Origin: Brugia malayi
Taxonomy: Eukaryota; Nematoda; Chromadorea; Rhabditida; Onchocercidae
DNA: 64,000 nt
Assembly (NCBI RefSeq): GCF_000002995.4
Contig: NW_025062476.1
Coordinates: 186,001-250,000 of the forward strand
Reading direction: 5' to 3'
Shown: in pieces, positions 52,868-64,000 of the stretch
Layout: the number at the start of each line of letters is the position of its first letter
Numbering within the stretch: the first letter of the stretch is position 1
The notes under the pieces: model-generated
Told to the model about the DNA's origin: nothing
Databases searched by the model: none
What the model saw: only the letters and a program-made list of their open reading frames with translations
Program-made: the position numbers and the translations under genes

Positions 52868-55326
52868 ATGAATCCGGAAGGTGAGGAGTCTCAGGTATCC
52901 ACGAATGAGGCTGTAGATGATATAATGGATGTTGGTTCAAGCTCAAAGATTGTCAGATCTCAGCCATTTCAAAGACGAACCCGAGACTGTGACCTGGATG
53001 AATCAGCGGTCAAGGTCGAGTTAAGCGAAACTGTTGTTAGCAAAACATCAAAAAGTGTTAGTTAGAGTTCTCATTCTTATTTTAACACTATCATTTGTTA
53101 TCACTGCTTTATTATTAAATCAATGGTAACAACCAGTCGTAGTGTGTTAGTCAATAAAAAGAAAATATGGTGAACATTTGTATTGTTGTTTCAGATGATT
53201 AAGCTTCCTGCTGCTAAATTCTCTGCAAAGATAATATTCTTTGAATTATTCCTTTTAAATCTCGCATTCATGCCAATGAAACTTTTGTTGATTTTTGTAG
53301 TTGAAAGCTCTTTTTGAGCAGCAAGAATACGAAGAGATGCGAAATACCTCATGGGCTGATCTGATGGAAGAAGAAGTAACAAAATCAAGAAGTGGCTCAC
53401 AATCACAGAGTAGAGAAGAGGTTATAGCACCGAAAACACGATCAATAGAGAATGATTGTATCGTTTTAAGTTCTGACGAGGAGTGTTCAAGCCTGTCATC
53501 TACTATTAAGCAGTCAGATATGGATTGGAATAAAACCACTGCATCGAAGAAAAAACGAAAGACGAAATATAGGTAAGGATGAATGACTTTTTTAAGAAAG
53601 AATCTCATTCCCATGTCTTAATTCATCTCCTAAGTTTATTGTGTAACAAAAGGGAATAAGAATACCATTCAACTCATAACTATTAAAGAATAACATAAAG
53701 GTGAACATTAAGAGAAATTTCTACTGTGTTCAAGAAAGCATTTTAGGACGATCTTTGTTTGCAATTTCCACTTTATCATTCTTTGTTGTCTTCCTTTCAT
53801 GGGCACAGGGTTTTGCACTGCTACATGATTTCAGATTTAAACGCAATGTGGAGCTTACAGAAGCGTTGGCTAGTCAGGCATTAAAAAGTGATGTTCAAGT
53901 TTCCGGAAGACTGGTAATTCTGAACTTATATCACGCCAACTGCAATTTTTCATCGGAGAGTAGTTCATAGCAAAAGACATTTTGAAAAACTGCTGTGACG
54001 ACAAAACATTCAGGAAAAATCCCAATGTATTTTTGTCTTTTTAGCGTCGTGCTATTAAGCGAGATAAAGTGCAAGGAGTTCAAGCGTTATCTGCGACGAG
54101 TACTGATGATGACGATGGTCTAACATCTTCGAAATGTCAGAAAAAAAGAAGAAAAGATGTACATAAGGAAAAGACTGTTTATGAAGCTAGTAGTTCGAAA
54201 TTTGACTCTAAAGACTTGCCTCTCAGTGGTGTTAAACGTTCTAGTAGAGAAAGGTTCGTTATTTGCTATCAAATCTTGTTTTTTGTTCATTTCTAAAGAT
54301 TAGTGTTTCTTGTCAACAAACGATGATAGATTCTAGTGGTATGATAATTACAGTTCGCCTGGAAGTATTTCTAGTATTGCTTCCACGTTACACATTAAGC
54401 AGGGTTGGTCAGAACCAAAACTTGGTTGGTGCAGAGATGAAATTACTCTTCTGAGGCGTTCAAAGGTATCGTTTTCGTAGTCATTTTTCTAGCAATTGCT
54501 ACACTTTTTATATTGTTGGAGTTAAACTGCTCTAAATATAAAAATGTGATATTGAAAACAGGAAAGTAATTTTTATTTTATTAAGGAAATCGAAAAAGCA
54601 AAGGGAAAGCCAGTATACGCGAAATATCTTGCGAAAGTACCGCGACATGCTCGGACGAAAGATATGCCAAAAACTCCTAACAAATATATCTCGTACTCAC
54701 GTAGATCGTGGGATAAACAGGTTATTTTTAAAATTTACTTTGTATTTTTACTGGAGCTCTTTTTCTTTATGGAATCTTCGAAGTTCGTATATCTTGCGCC
54801 TTGTAGGTACGTGTATGGAAGCGGAGATTATATGAATGGGCTGATGAGGAGCCGACTCAAAGCTGCTTAAGCTTAAATGAATCTACAAGTGATGACATCT
54901 CGGATAGTGAAATAGTTTCTTCGTCTCCTTGTACTTTGATGTCAGATGAAAACAAATTGTCTTTGGATGAAATCAAGGTATGCAATATTATTCTGATGGT
55001 ATAAGTTTTTTTAGGGTGATTAACCCCTGTTACTGTTCATGCAGTCACTTCATCTATGCACCTTGTTAATTAAAGCATATTTGGTGATGCATTGCACATG
55101 GAATTTTGGTTGAAAACCTGTTGATTTATCCAGACTATCCCTATCTGTATTTATCAATATTTTTATTTAATATCAGGTGGAACAGGATGTAGCAGCTTCC
55201 CTTCTTGGTTATCTTGATATCGATACACGAACCAATACACTAACAATTATGAAGACTGATGATGAATCAACGCTCAAAGGACCATCTCGCAATGTTCTTG
55301 GACCTCGTGATTTTAGTCAGCTTTAG
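52868..55326 (+). CDS. SLBP: Histone RNA hairpin (stem-loop) binding protein, SLBP
   Basis: Binds the 3' stem-loop of replication-dependent histone mRNAs and directs their processing, export and translation (CDL-1 in C. elegans). Eight phase-consistent exons, 52868-53056, 53301-53572, 53835-53913, 54045-54253, 54354-54465, 54586-54720, 54807-54977 and 55177-55326, give 438 residues. The RNA-binding domain spans the exon 54465|54586 and 54720|54807 junctions: YAKYLAKVPRHARTKDMPKT, PNKYISYSRRSWDKQ, then VRVWKRRLYEW. The TPNK phosphorylation motif and the SRRSWD signature are intact. The N-terminal half is low-complexity, Ser/Lys-rich and acidic, with a conserved-looking SWADLMEEE element. The C-terminus ends GPRDFSQL. 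Exon 54586 follows an AAG acceptor rather than CAG or TAG. An AATAAA lies about 460 bases after the stop. Confidence 0.95.
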
Positions 55327-58300
55327 CTCATATCAATTTATCAGCTGGCACTTCTGTGTGAGACTAAATATTCCAGTGATATTTCGAAATTATTAGTGTT
55401 GCATTGTATAAGGAGAAATACTTGCCTTTGATCAATACGTGGAAAGAATCTCGTGTAATTGCATTAGATGTATGTGCTCATGAGGTATTCATTTACCACA
55501 TCTACGAGTGACTTATTGACGTGAATAGATTTCTTCTTGTTAATTTTGGATGAATTCTTCATTCTCTGTGATTGACCTTCTCGTTGTTAGATTTTACCAA
55601 TGACAATAATTTTTTTCTGAGTTACTACTTTATACTCGAAACTCGTGAATGAATTATATGATTGTTGTTTTAAAGTTTATAGTATATTATTTATTCTCAT
55701 CATCCTTTTGTCTTTTATTTTCTCCACGTTTTGTTACTTATCATCTCTCCTGTTATGCATCCTCTCTATTTGTATAATTTAAATGGAATAAAATTCCAGC
55801 GAAGAAACGAAACCGAATAATTTTTTTCTCTCAGCTTTAACTGTGCCAGCATGCACTTAACCTTTCACCTTACTTCAGTAAACCGTGTTAGTATCAAACG
55901 CTGTAGAACTGGGTGTCTTAGATGTGCATTCATCTTGTCATTTGCAAATTTAAATTAAAAACCATCTTCATACTCGATATGACTTTCTCAGTTACTACTT
56001 CTTTCCTCTGTCTGTCCAATTTGTATGCCAATGTCACTACTATTACTATTTTGCATTTTGCAACCGTTAAATCTTTCTAAAATGACTACATGTGACAGAT
56101 TTTAGGAACAACTTTTTGCTATTTCAGTTCATCCTATTTAGCCATCTTTCAAGGTACTCTTGGCAACTACAACTGGATGGATTGATCGGTCAGCAAAATG
56201 ATATGTCCTCTCGGTTTGCTGAAGGTTTCGTAGAAGCGTTCTCTTCGATACTCACCCATCCCTACGCTGCCCAGAAGTGTCTACACTATCCACGTGTCTA
56301 CAGTGTGTGTTCACGTGTTCACACTGTCCACCGTTACTGCACATGAGTAGATGGATGTATTTCCGGTCATTGTTCTTTCGACGAGTCAACTTAATGACCG
56401 TTGCGTTGATGACTAACGTCTGTCCAATTACTAAAATTGGCCTGGTGTTTACGATATGTGTCCTAGCATATTTCTAGACGAACATTCTTTGCTCCTTGGC
56501 GGTATGCAGCAAATGAGATTTCTCATTGGTTGTTCGAGAATTATCTCAGGAAGTGACAGGAAATATGCGAATAGTCGCAGCATCAGGAGAATACGTTGGC
56601 CGACTCACTTGGATCAGATCTCGAACCCTTGCGAGCATTCAAATTAACAAATCACGCTGAAACACCAAGATCGTTTCATATTGCTGAATGATTGAAAATT
56701 GTTGAAAGTCTGTTTACTTACTTTCATTTGCTGATTCTATCAGTCTAGTCAAAGAACATTAATTCATGACTAAGCTCAAATATGCTCCCTTAAGTTTAGG
56801 TAACTTTTACATTCCCGAGGAGCAGCTTTGCTAGGTTAATTCGATTTCATAATCAATTCGACAACTCCTTGCAGTTGTGACGGTCACAAGGTATACTTTT
56901 CAGTGGTCACACGATTGACCAACCAGCTCTCTCCCACTCTCTAAGGAAGGATGAATGGATAGATGGACAGATGAATTTTCCACAAGTTATTTCGGAACAC
57001 TTATTGAAGTTTAACTATGATTTTAGAATTAATAGCACATTTATTCGGATGAAAGTAGAAAAAATCATGAGATTTATGACACTAACAGTGAACTCACTTA
57101 GGATCAGATCAGATCAGATCATTTCAGAAAATGTCTTGAAAAGAAGCTGGCATTAAAACTGATCTCATATTTATCATACTTTAAGGATTTATTACTTGGT
57201 TTTTTATCAGTTTACTTTCATCTTGAAATGTAGCTGAAGGAATAAAATTCAAAGAAGCTAAGAATTAGTTCTGATTTAGTAGGTCTCAAAGAAATTGCAT
57301 TTAATTAATGAATGAATACGTTCGTACTGCTAAATTCGCAGGACAAATGTCGTTCCGTGTTGGTTGACATTAATATAGCAGAACTTATCAATGTACAACT
57401 AGTAATACCGGTTCCGTAATGCTTATAATATTCTTTGTTCATGATCCGGTTTCTTGTCCCTAAAAGGTGCTCATCGTTACACTGACTCTTTTTTCCTATT
57501 CCTTTTAAATCCTAGCAACTCTTGTCTTGCAAAAGGCATCTTCCACCTGGATCAGGAAATCATTCGAGCACATCGATTTCCAGACAAGATTGCCGGAATA
57601 GTGAGATGATTGCTGATATAGGAGACAAATCTGATTTCGTTTATAAAATACAAAATTATGCAGTCGATTACTTTGTAGTAGCAGGGATATTTCAGTATTG
57701 ATAAGATAATGAAACTTAAAAAGAATTTGGATAATTTCACAGCTACCACACATATTGAGGTTATTTACAGTGTTTCATTTTTTTTATCTTCAAATATCTA
57801 TCCCCGAGGAATTTCAAATGCTTTTTATTTTATTCCGTCTCGCCGAGATTGCATCCAAGACTGGTTCTCGACATTTTGCTCGATAAAACTTTGCTTTCTT
57901 CTCCTGTACTGTAATGCTAAGTATGAGCATCACTGCATTTCTCTTCTCATTAATACTTCCCACACACTGACTTACTTGCATTAGAATACTGCAAACAGTG
58001 ACATAATACTAGGAAAAGATTTAAGCTTCTCTTATATTTCTCATTTTCATTTTATTTGTTACAATTCCTAGTTCACTCCAGAGGTCAAATGGCAGAGGTC
58101 AAGGTACAGATTCACATTTGCCCATCCTTACCTCCTCTTCATTTTGAACATTGACCTGACATGCATCCCTGTTGTGCGTTGCTGATCTTTCTCTCCTAAC
58201 TGCAGCTTGTTCATTTTGGATTTTCAAATCAAACACAGAAGAATAAGACTCTTCTCGCTTTCTCTCTCTTTTTACAGAGAAGAGCCACTGTCCATGCTTC

Positions 58301-58990
58301 ATAGTCAAGTGACATCTGACCTTGGCTGACCAACTTACCAGTAAATATAACTTGATCAGTTCAGTCTCACACTAGCTTTCTCTAGCAAAACCAGTTTACA
58401 AGTTAAGAAGACACTTAACTCTTTACAGCAAGCAGAGTTCAACGTTCTCAAGTACGACTTGACAGCTGACATATAATATTTGGTGATTTGTTCTAAGATT
58501 TCATTCTTTTGTGCTGCACAAAAACTTCTTCTTTATTAAGGCCGCATTCCGCACAACCTTACGGCTTCCGTTCTTCTCAGCTTTTTTTCGCTTTTGTTTC
58601 GCGTCAACGGCGAATGTACACTTTTCAGTGGTTTTGTATCCATCCCTCAACAGTGATGGTTGTAGCAAATAGTAGTTAGAATTCGTTCCGCCATTTATTA
58701 CGGAAGTGACGAATCACTGATGACAAAAAGATATGAAGTGCTATGGTGAGAATACTGTCAAGGCGAAATGAAATGAAGGAAGCGCTGCTGGCGCTTCAAG
58801 AAAGCGCACACCGAGTTGACAACTTGACAACAGCGCCATCTTCATTTCTGCTTCACGGCTGCGTGGTGTACGAAGGATCTCGTCTGACCCGCCAACTGCT
58901 CTCCTGAGAGCAACGAAGGCATTAGGCAATAAGAAGGGGCGATGCAATATTTAATGTACTTTTCCAAAAGTGGTGGGCAAAGCCAGCCCA

Positions 58991-59060
58991 GCCCTGCTAG
59001 GTCTCGAACTGCAGTCCTCGCTTTAGAAGAACGACGCCTTGTCCATTAGGCCATAGAGCC
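58991..59060 (-). pseudogene. tRNA-Arg(TCT)-like pseudogene or SINE head
   Basis: On the minus strand the 5' half is intact: a 7-base acceptor strand GGCTCTA, a D arm closed by GCCT/AGGC with an A-box-like TGGCCTAATGG, and a fully paired anticodon arm (TCGTT/AGCGA) around CTTCTAA, giving anticodon TCT. The B-box-like AGTTCGAGACC is present, but the T stem is one base short and mispaired, and the 3' acceptor strand does not pair with the 5' one. It is therefore not a functional tRNA as it stands. The GC-rich flank down to about 58740 could be the body of a tRNA-derived SINE. Confidence 0.7.
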
Positions 59061-59467
59061 ATGATCCAGTTTTTGGGCTAATCGGTTAATTTGATGTCAT
59101 TGAGTTGTGAACTGGAAATGTGAGGGTAAACTGGAAAAAAACTGTGGTAGTCAGCGAGCGGTTTCAATTTCAAGAAGTGATGCCATAGTGTGGGCTGCTC
59201 TCTTCGGTGTGCTAATAGAGAGCAGTTCTGCCCTCGCAGTACCCACTCTGGGAAGAAGCCTGATGCTTGTTGCCCGAGCAGAGAGAGGTTTGGGAGATGG
59301 ATTAGTTTTTGGGAAAGATGGTGGTGTAGAAAGGAAGGACAGAGGGAGAGTGTGGGACAAAATTCAGGTCATTCGAAGGGTACTATCGCGAGTTGTTCAA
59401 CTATACATCCCCAAAAATGGTTTATCCATGAACGCTCCCTGCAAAATTCTTCATTTTTTCCTCTATA

Positions 59468-59561
59468 TATTATTATGATGATTGTCATTATTATCATTAT
59501 TGTCATTATTATTACTATTATTATTTTTATCATTATCATTCTTATTGTTGTTATTATTATC
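59468..59561. repeat. ATT/ATC-type trinucleotide microsatellite
   Basis: Interrupted array of ATT, ATC, GTC and GTT triplets over about 95 bases. Hydrophobic Ile/Val or Ile/Met runs in frames crossing it are repeat artefacts. Confidence 0.9.
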
Positions 59562-60879
59562 AATTTTGTTAAATTTTTTTGTTTATTATTAATAATGCCG
59601 ATGACAAGCAAATAATTTAGGAAATAATAGTAGTTCAAAGGTTATTGATTAATAGTGATAAATGAGAGTATGGAGTAGAGTGGTGACATAACCGATCACT
59701 GAGAAGCGCTCTTCCTAAACTGCAAAGGGCAATTTTGACCTTAACTGATTGAGTGCTTTTGTTTTAAAAGTAAGTTGCTTCTGTATGTGAATTCATTCAT
59801 ATTCCAATAGACGACATTAAATTCCGATGTTGGGAAGAACCGGTTTGGAGTGCTGCACAAGATGGAATCAGCTAATTAAATTCAACGGGTATAACTGAAG
59901 TCGAATTTTCTCACTTTTAATTCTGTCATTTCAATTACACTATTCATTCGTTTACTTTGCTTGAAACCACACAAAAGGATTTATGCAATCATTTAGACTT
60001 ACTTTCATCGCATTTAATAATTGTTGGCATATGGCGGGAATAAGGAACCTCTTTGGATTGTTTGGATTTTTAAAGTTATCGCATGTTTCAGTAACTGATT
60101 TCTTTTCCGGCATTTGCTGTAATCTTCGCTGTTATTTATTTCTTCTGACATTACATCTTGTCATGAAGTGAAGAACAGGGATGGTTCTGAGAAGAGTTCA
60201 GAGTTACCTGAGGATAGGGTAGGGTAGTCATATTGCACTGGCATTAATATTTTGAAGTTGCGAATATTCCAGGAGAAGTGCAACTGTATTACTTATTTAG
60301 GAGTTTACATAAGCTTTTGCCCGCTATAATCGGACCATTTACTTCGTGCAAGTGATCAGTGATCATTCAACGATCGTAAAAATGATCGCAATTTGAAATT
60401 TAACTTTTTAAACATCAAAAACTAATAAAGAAATTGTCACTAACTTTGTATTTAATTGCAGCAGTGTCATCAACTGAAACCGATTTCATGAGATGTCTTT
60501 GCCGTAATATCCGTTTTGATATCACAGATTCAAGTACTTTTGTATTGTAGTGTCACAAGATCTCATTAGCAAACTTTTCTTTCGGTTCGCGCACTTGTCG
60601 TTCCGTTCATCCTTTCATTTCTCATCCGTTATCGGACTGTTTTATTATTCTTGTAACTCTCCCTCCCGGTATCCTCTGTTCACTGGTGGAGCAAACGTAG
60701 TGTGATAACCTACCTGTCTACCTTTTGATATCTGTTCACCTTCTGTGCATTTGTTAATCACCATTTCGTTCCCTTCTCATTTTCCGATTCGCTCGCTCCT
60801 GCTCGTTCTGGTGTAACAGTTTGAGTATTTCTCGAATGACTTTGAGAAAAATAACTCGGTGGAAATTTCTGATGACATT

Positions 60880-60891
60880 CATTTATTTTAG
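60880..60891 (+). promoter_or_regulatory. Possible spliced-leader acceptor before the NRF-6-like gene
   Basis: TTTATTTTAG ends at 60891, five bases before the ATG at 60897, which begins a signal-peptide-like sequence. This is the position expected for SL trans-splicing in nematodes; a 5' UTR intron is the alternative. Confidence 0.45.
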
Positions 60892-60896
60892 CTGAC

Positions 60897-63800
60897 ATGT
60901 GGCAATCAGTGGTGTCATCAGTACTGTTTATCATATCATTTCATGCAGAGAGAAGCACTGGCGAGTTAAATAATTACAACGAAAAGATCGTGTTCACTTT
61001 CATTAATACCGTAGCAAAACGTAGTAATGTCAGCCGACTTTGCGGTGATAGCCTTACAAAGGTAAATACTACTAATTGTGGTGCAGCAGCGATGATTAGC
61101 TCTGATTAAGTGGCGGATTATCTAAATGTCAACAATTATATAGCATATGAGGGAATTCTTTCCCGACCTCTGTCAATTTCATCATCAGCTGCAGGAATAG
61201 AGAAATTTATAGAAATAAAAATTTTCAAATCTTAAGATTCTTAGAATTTTAGATTGGTCCATATCTATTCGATTACAATACGATCCCAGCTCAGAAGGAT
61301 TTCTTTATTACAGCCTATACATCTGGTGATGCAGAGCAATTTTTCAGCAGGGATCAAGATCGCTGGGTACTTTCTATTGCTAGTAGATGAGTGGATCGGT
61401 GGACTGTGGTAATATCTATTCAACTGTTCCAGAATAGGAAACATGGATAAGTTCTTTGGACTTGTAAAGAAGACTTTGCAGGTGTTTCGAGCATACAAGT
61501 GTATTCAAGCAGCCGGAGAGGCACCCTATTCAAAATCCGAGCATCCTCTGCATTACTGCTTTGGTTATAATGAAAACAATGAGAAAAGTAATGGAGTGGC
61601 ATATGGGATTTGTATTCCATCCACTTGTTATAATGACCGAAACAAGGTATAGCAGTAAGACCTGTACCAAAACTTTGCATTATGCCAGTTTATTTACTTT
61701 CTTTATTTTGCTGCATTACTCGCAATGATTCATTTTGCACTGTGTGCAGTTGCTGGATGAATGGCGATCAATGGTATCTGCCGATACTTTGGCAGTCGAT
61801 TACACCTCATGCACCAAATCACGTCATGACCAGCAGTGGTATCAGAAGCCAGTAGCCATGGCGGAATTTATTCTGCATCAGAACTTCATGCTGCTTGTTG
61901 TAGTTGCCACTGTTTATCATATCAAAAAGGGGAAGCAAACCAGGTTTGTGGTACATCAATCAAATTGCTTAGATGCATTAGAAATCCTTGAATTCCAGTC
62001 GAAATTATTTTGTTGATTTTGTTGTCAGGAATAAATGGACAGAAATCTTGTTGGCCTTTTCCGCAAAAAAGAATTTGCTGAAATTGATCCGAATGCCAAA
62101 AGATTCACAATCAACGATCACTTGTATGTTCGGTATGCGTTTCCTGTCAATGGTCTGGACCGTTATCGGTCACTCATTCATTTTTGTGCAGGTATCAAAT
62201 TTTTAAGTCAGATGTTAGTTTGAAAAGAAATGACCAGTACAGATTTAATTTTAATGTCGAATCTTTTTCGGTCTGCAGGCATATTTGGATAACGTTGAAG
62301 AATACAAGGATGATATGGTCGATCATTTCTACAATCAGTGGATTACAAATTTTACACTCGGCGTTGATACTTTTTTGGTTCTCAGTGCTACGCTGACCGC
62401 TTTCACTTGGTTTACAAAAATTCATAGGAATTTATCAGGTGTGCTACTATCTGTGTCAAATTCTAAAAAATTTATTAAACAAAAATACTGTCAGAAATGA
62501 GCATTCAGAAATATGTTTGAGATAATGAAGTTAATGATGTTCTGCCTTCAAATTGTTGTAATCAGATGTTGTGTAATAATGACAATTAATGATAATAATT
62601 AATAATAATAATAACCAACAATAATAATACCAAACACTATAGCAAATAATTGTAGTATTAGCAAAGATAATAATAGTAGTAATAATTTTTAATAGCTTTT
62701 AAGTTCCTTTTGCAGAAACGGTGCCAACGTGGACATCGTACGGTTATTGGTTACGTTATTATCGTCATCGAATCATCCGTCTATGGCCAGCTTATATATA
62801 TGTGTTGGTGGATGTTGGAATGCGTGCATCAATCCAACATTTCCATCCGATGTGGCCTCCCACTGATCCGGCTGTCCAGTGTCCCAAACACTGGTGGGAA
62901 AATGTCCTCTTTGTAAACAGTTTGTTTGAAAATCGCTGTATGCCGTGGACATGGTCAGTTGTATAAATTTCATCACTTCTTCAGTTCATTGAAGCCAAAA
63001 GATTAATTAATGCTGCTCCGTAGTTTGAGAGAAAAGTAGAGAACGGACGAAGGTGTTGAGGCCTTGCTATCGATGGCGCTGGACTCTATTGCAGACATTT
63101 AACAAAATCATTGAGATGGGAAATTAGTGCGCTAAATATTGATATTATATTTTACCGGACATTTTATTATATTATATTTTACTGGATACGGGACAGTTTA
63201 TTCGAAATATTCTTCGCAGCACATTGCACATGTGATATTATTCATTGTTGAGAGAAGATTTGATTTTACATACACAAAGCCTTCCATAAAAAAAGTAGCA
63301 GTGGTATTGACTGTAATGTTCATCGATCAGTGATGATAGCACAAACTTAATCGGGTAGATAAAATCAAACAGAAGTCATTTTGTTTAACGAGTGTAATAG
63401 TGTGATATAAATTGAAGTTAATTTCAGGTACATTGGTACCGAATTCATTTACTACCTCTTGTCACCGATATTCTTGCTACTCTTACATAAAGTGCCAGGA
63501 ATCGGGTTGGCTGTCTCAGTGATAACTATAATGTCATCTGGTTTTCTAAATATGTTTGGCATGATACATTGGAACTTTCCGCCAACTCAGTTGCTCTGGA
63601 GGCAACCGGAGATTTTTAGTGCTGACTTTATTAAGGTAATTTACAGTCTTAATTAAATATTGAAGACAAAATCTTGATAGAAATATTGGCAGTCAATTTT
63701 AAGTATCATCTTCCTGATTTTTTTCTGAAGAAATCGTCAAAGACGGGAAGCAAACAGTGATGTTCAACTAAAATTCGAAATAAATTTGAGTGAAATGTCA

Positions 63801-64000
63801 AAATATATTTCTCCTTGCAGCACCATGTGTTAATGTACATAAAGCCGCAATACCGAATAGGACCGTATATTGTCGGTTTACTGCTAGGCTATTATTTAGT
63901 GATTGTTCAAAAGTGTACGAAAAAAACGCTCCAACAAAGTATGAGGTTACAAGCAATCGGTTGGATTTTTGCATCTATTGCTTGCTTCTGGGCCATTTTT
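60897..64000 (+). CDS. NRF-6-like multi-pass acyltransferase-3 protein; 3' end outside window
   Basis: Member of the nose-resistant-to-fluoxetine family: an N-terminal extracellular NRF domain followed by a membrane acyltransferase-3 domain. C. elegans NRF-6 is implicated in transport or modification of lipids and drugs. The exon at 60897-61061 encodes a signal peptide and a Cys region. Clear exons follow: about 61490-61646 (GICIPSTCYN), 61750-61943, 62029-62191 (FGMRFLSMVWTVIGHSF), 62279-62438, 62716-62953 (YWLRYYRHRIIRLWPAYIY), 63428-63635 (WYIGTEFIYYLLSPIFLLLL) and 63821 to the edge (YIKPQYRIGPYIVGLLLGYY). These are classic family motifs. The region 61256-61490 does not join cleanly: the frame from 61256 reaches TGA at 61388, and the best join is CGCTGG|GTACTT (donor near 61362) to TTTGCAG before 61482, which leaves little room for the usual NRF spacing. 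Confidence 0.88.
62575..62640. repeat. AAT-rich microsatellite in an NRF-6-like intron
   Basis: Runs of AATAAT and AACAAT triplets within the intron 62439-62715. Non-coding. Confidence 0.8.

Larger units (their letters stand above)
55327..60896. other. Gene-poor stretch between SLBP and the NRF-6-like gene
   Basis: About 5.5 kb without a recognised protein gene. The first part is the SLBP 3' UTR. It also holds GATCA repeats at 57101-57120, a GC-richer island at about 58740-59400 with a degenerate tRNA-Arg-like sequence (58991-59060), and a trinucleotide microsatellite at 59468-59561. The overlapping open frames in three phases at 59100-59480 follow from the local GC content and repeats and show no domain. 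Confidence 0.5.

Noticed and set aside
59107..59615. Overlapping open frames of 123 and 141 codons on plus
   Set aside because: They run into the ATT/ATC microsatellite, overlap each other in different phases and show no family.

Overview
The window is eukaryotic and reads as nematode. It is AT-rich, its genes are broken by many small introns that mostly end in TTTCAG-like acceptors, and its proteins include nematode hallmarks: an NRF-6-type acyltransferase, a ShKT domain, a small Cys-rich secreted protein, and possible spliced-leader acceptors just before start codons. The intron size and gene spacing would suit a spirurid or filarial-type worm, but no species is claimed. I joined exons by hand, using splice consensus, reading phase and family similarity.

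Left third (37-24193): the 3' two thirds of a UTP20 gene (ribosome biogenesis, + strand; its 5' end lies outside the window). One UTP20 intron of 10561 bases (2305-12865) holds a complete 18-exon gene on the opposite strand. That gene encodes a chaoptin-like leucine-rich-repeat protein of about 1223 residues, with a signal peptide and a GPI-type tail.

Middle (26.4-41.6 kb): a small Cys-rich secreted protein (+), a 15-exon secreted mosaic protein (-) with the order Reeler, four EGF, ShKT and nitrobindin/THAP4-like domain, and a four-transmembrane protein (-). Between 41.6 and 46.3 kb no gene was recognised, but a foldback inverted-repeat element lies at about 44.19-44.81 kb.

Right third (46.3-64 kb): a MIEAP/SPATA18-family gene (+) whose model needs a GC-AG intron, a poorly resolved locus, the histone mRNA stem-loop-binding protein gene SLBP (+), a 5.5 kb gene-poor stretch with a degenerate tRNA-Arg-like sequence, and an NRF-6-like acyltransferase gene (+) that runs off the right edge.

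The genes do not form a pathway or an obvious operon. UTP20 and SLBP are housekeeping RNA factors. The LRR, Reeler-EGF and Cys-rich proteins are extracellular. The NRF-6-like and four-TM proteins are membrane proteins.
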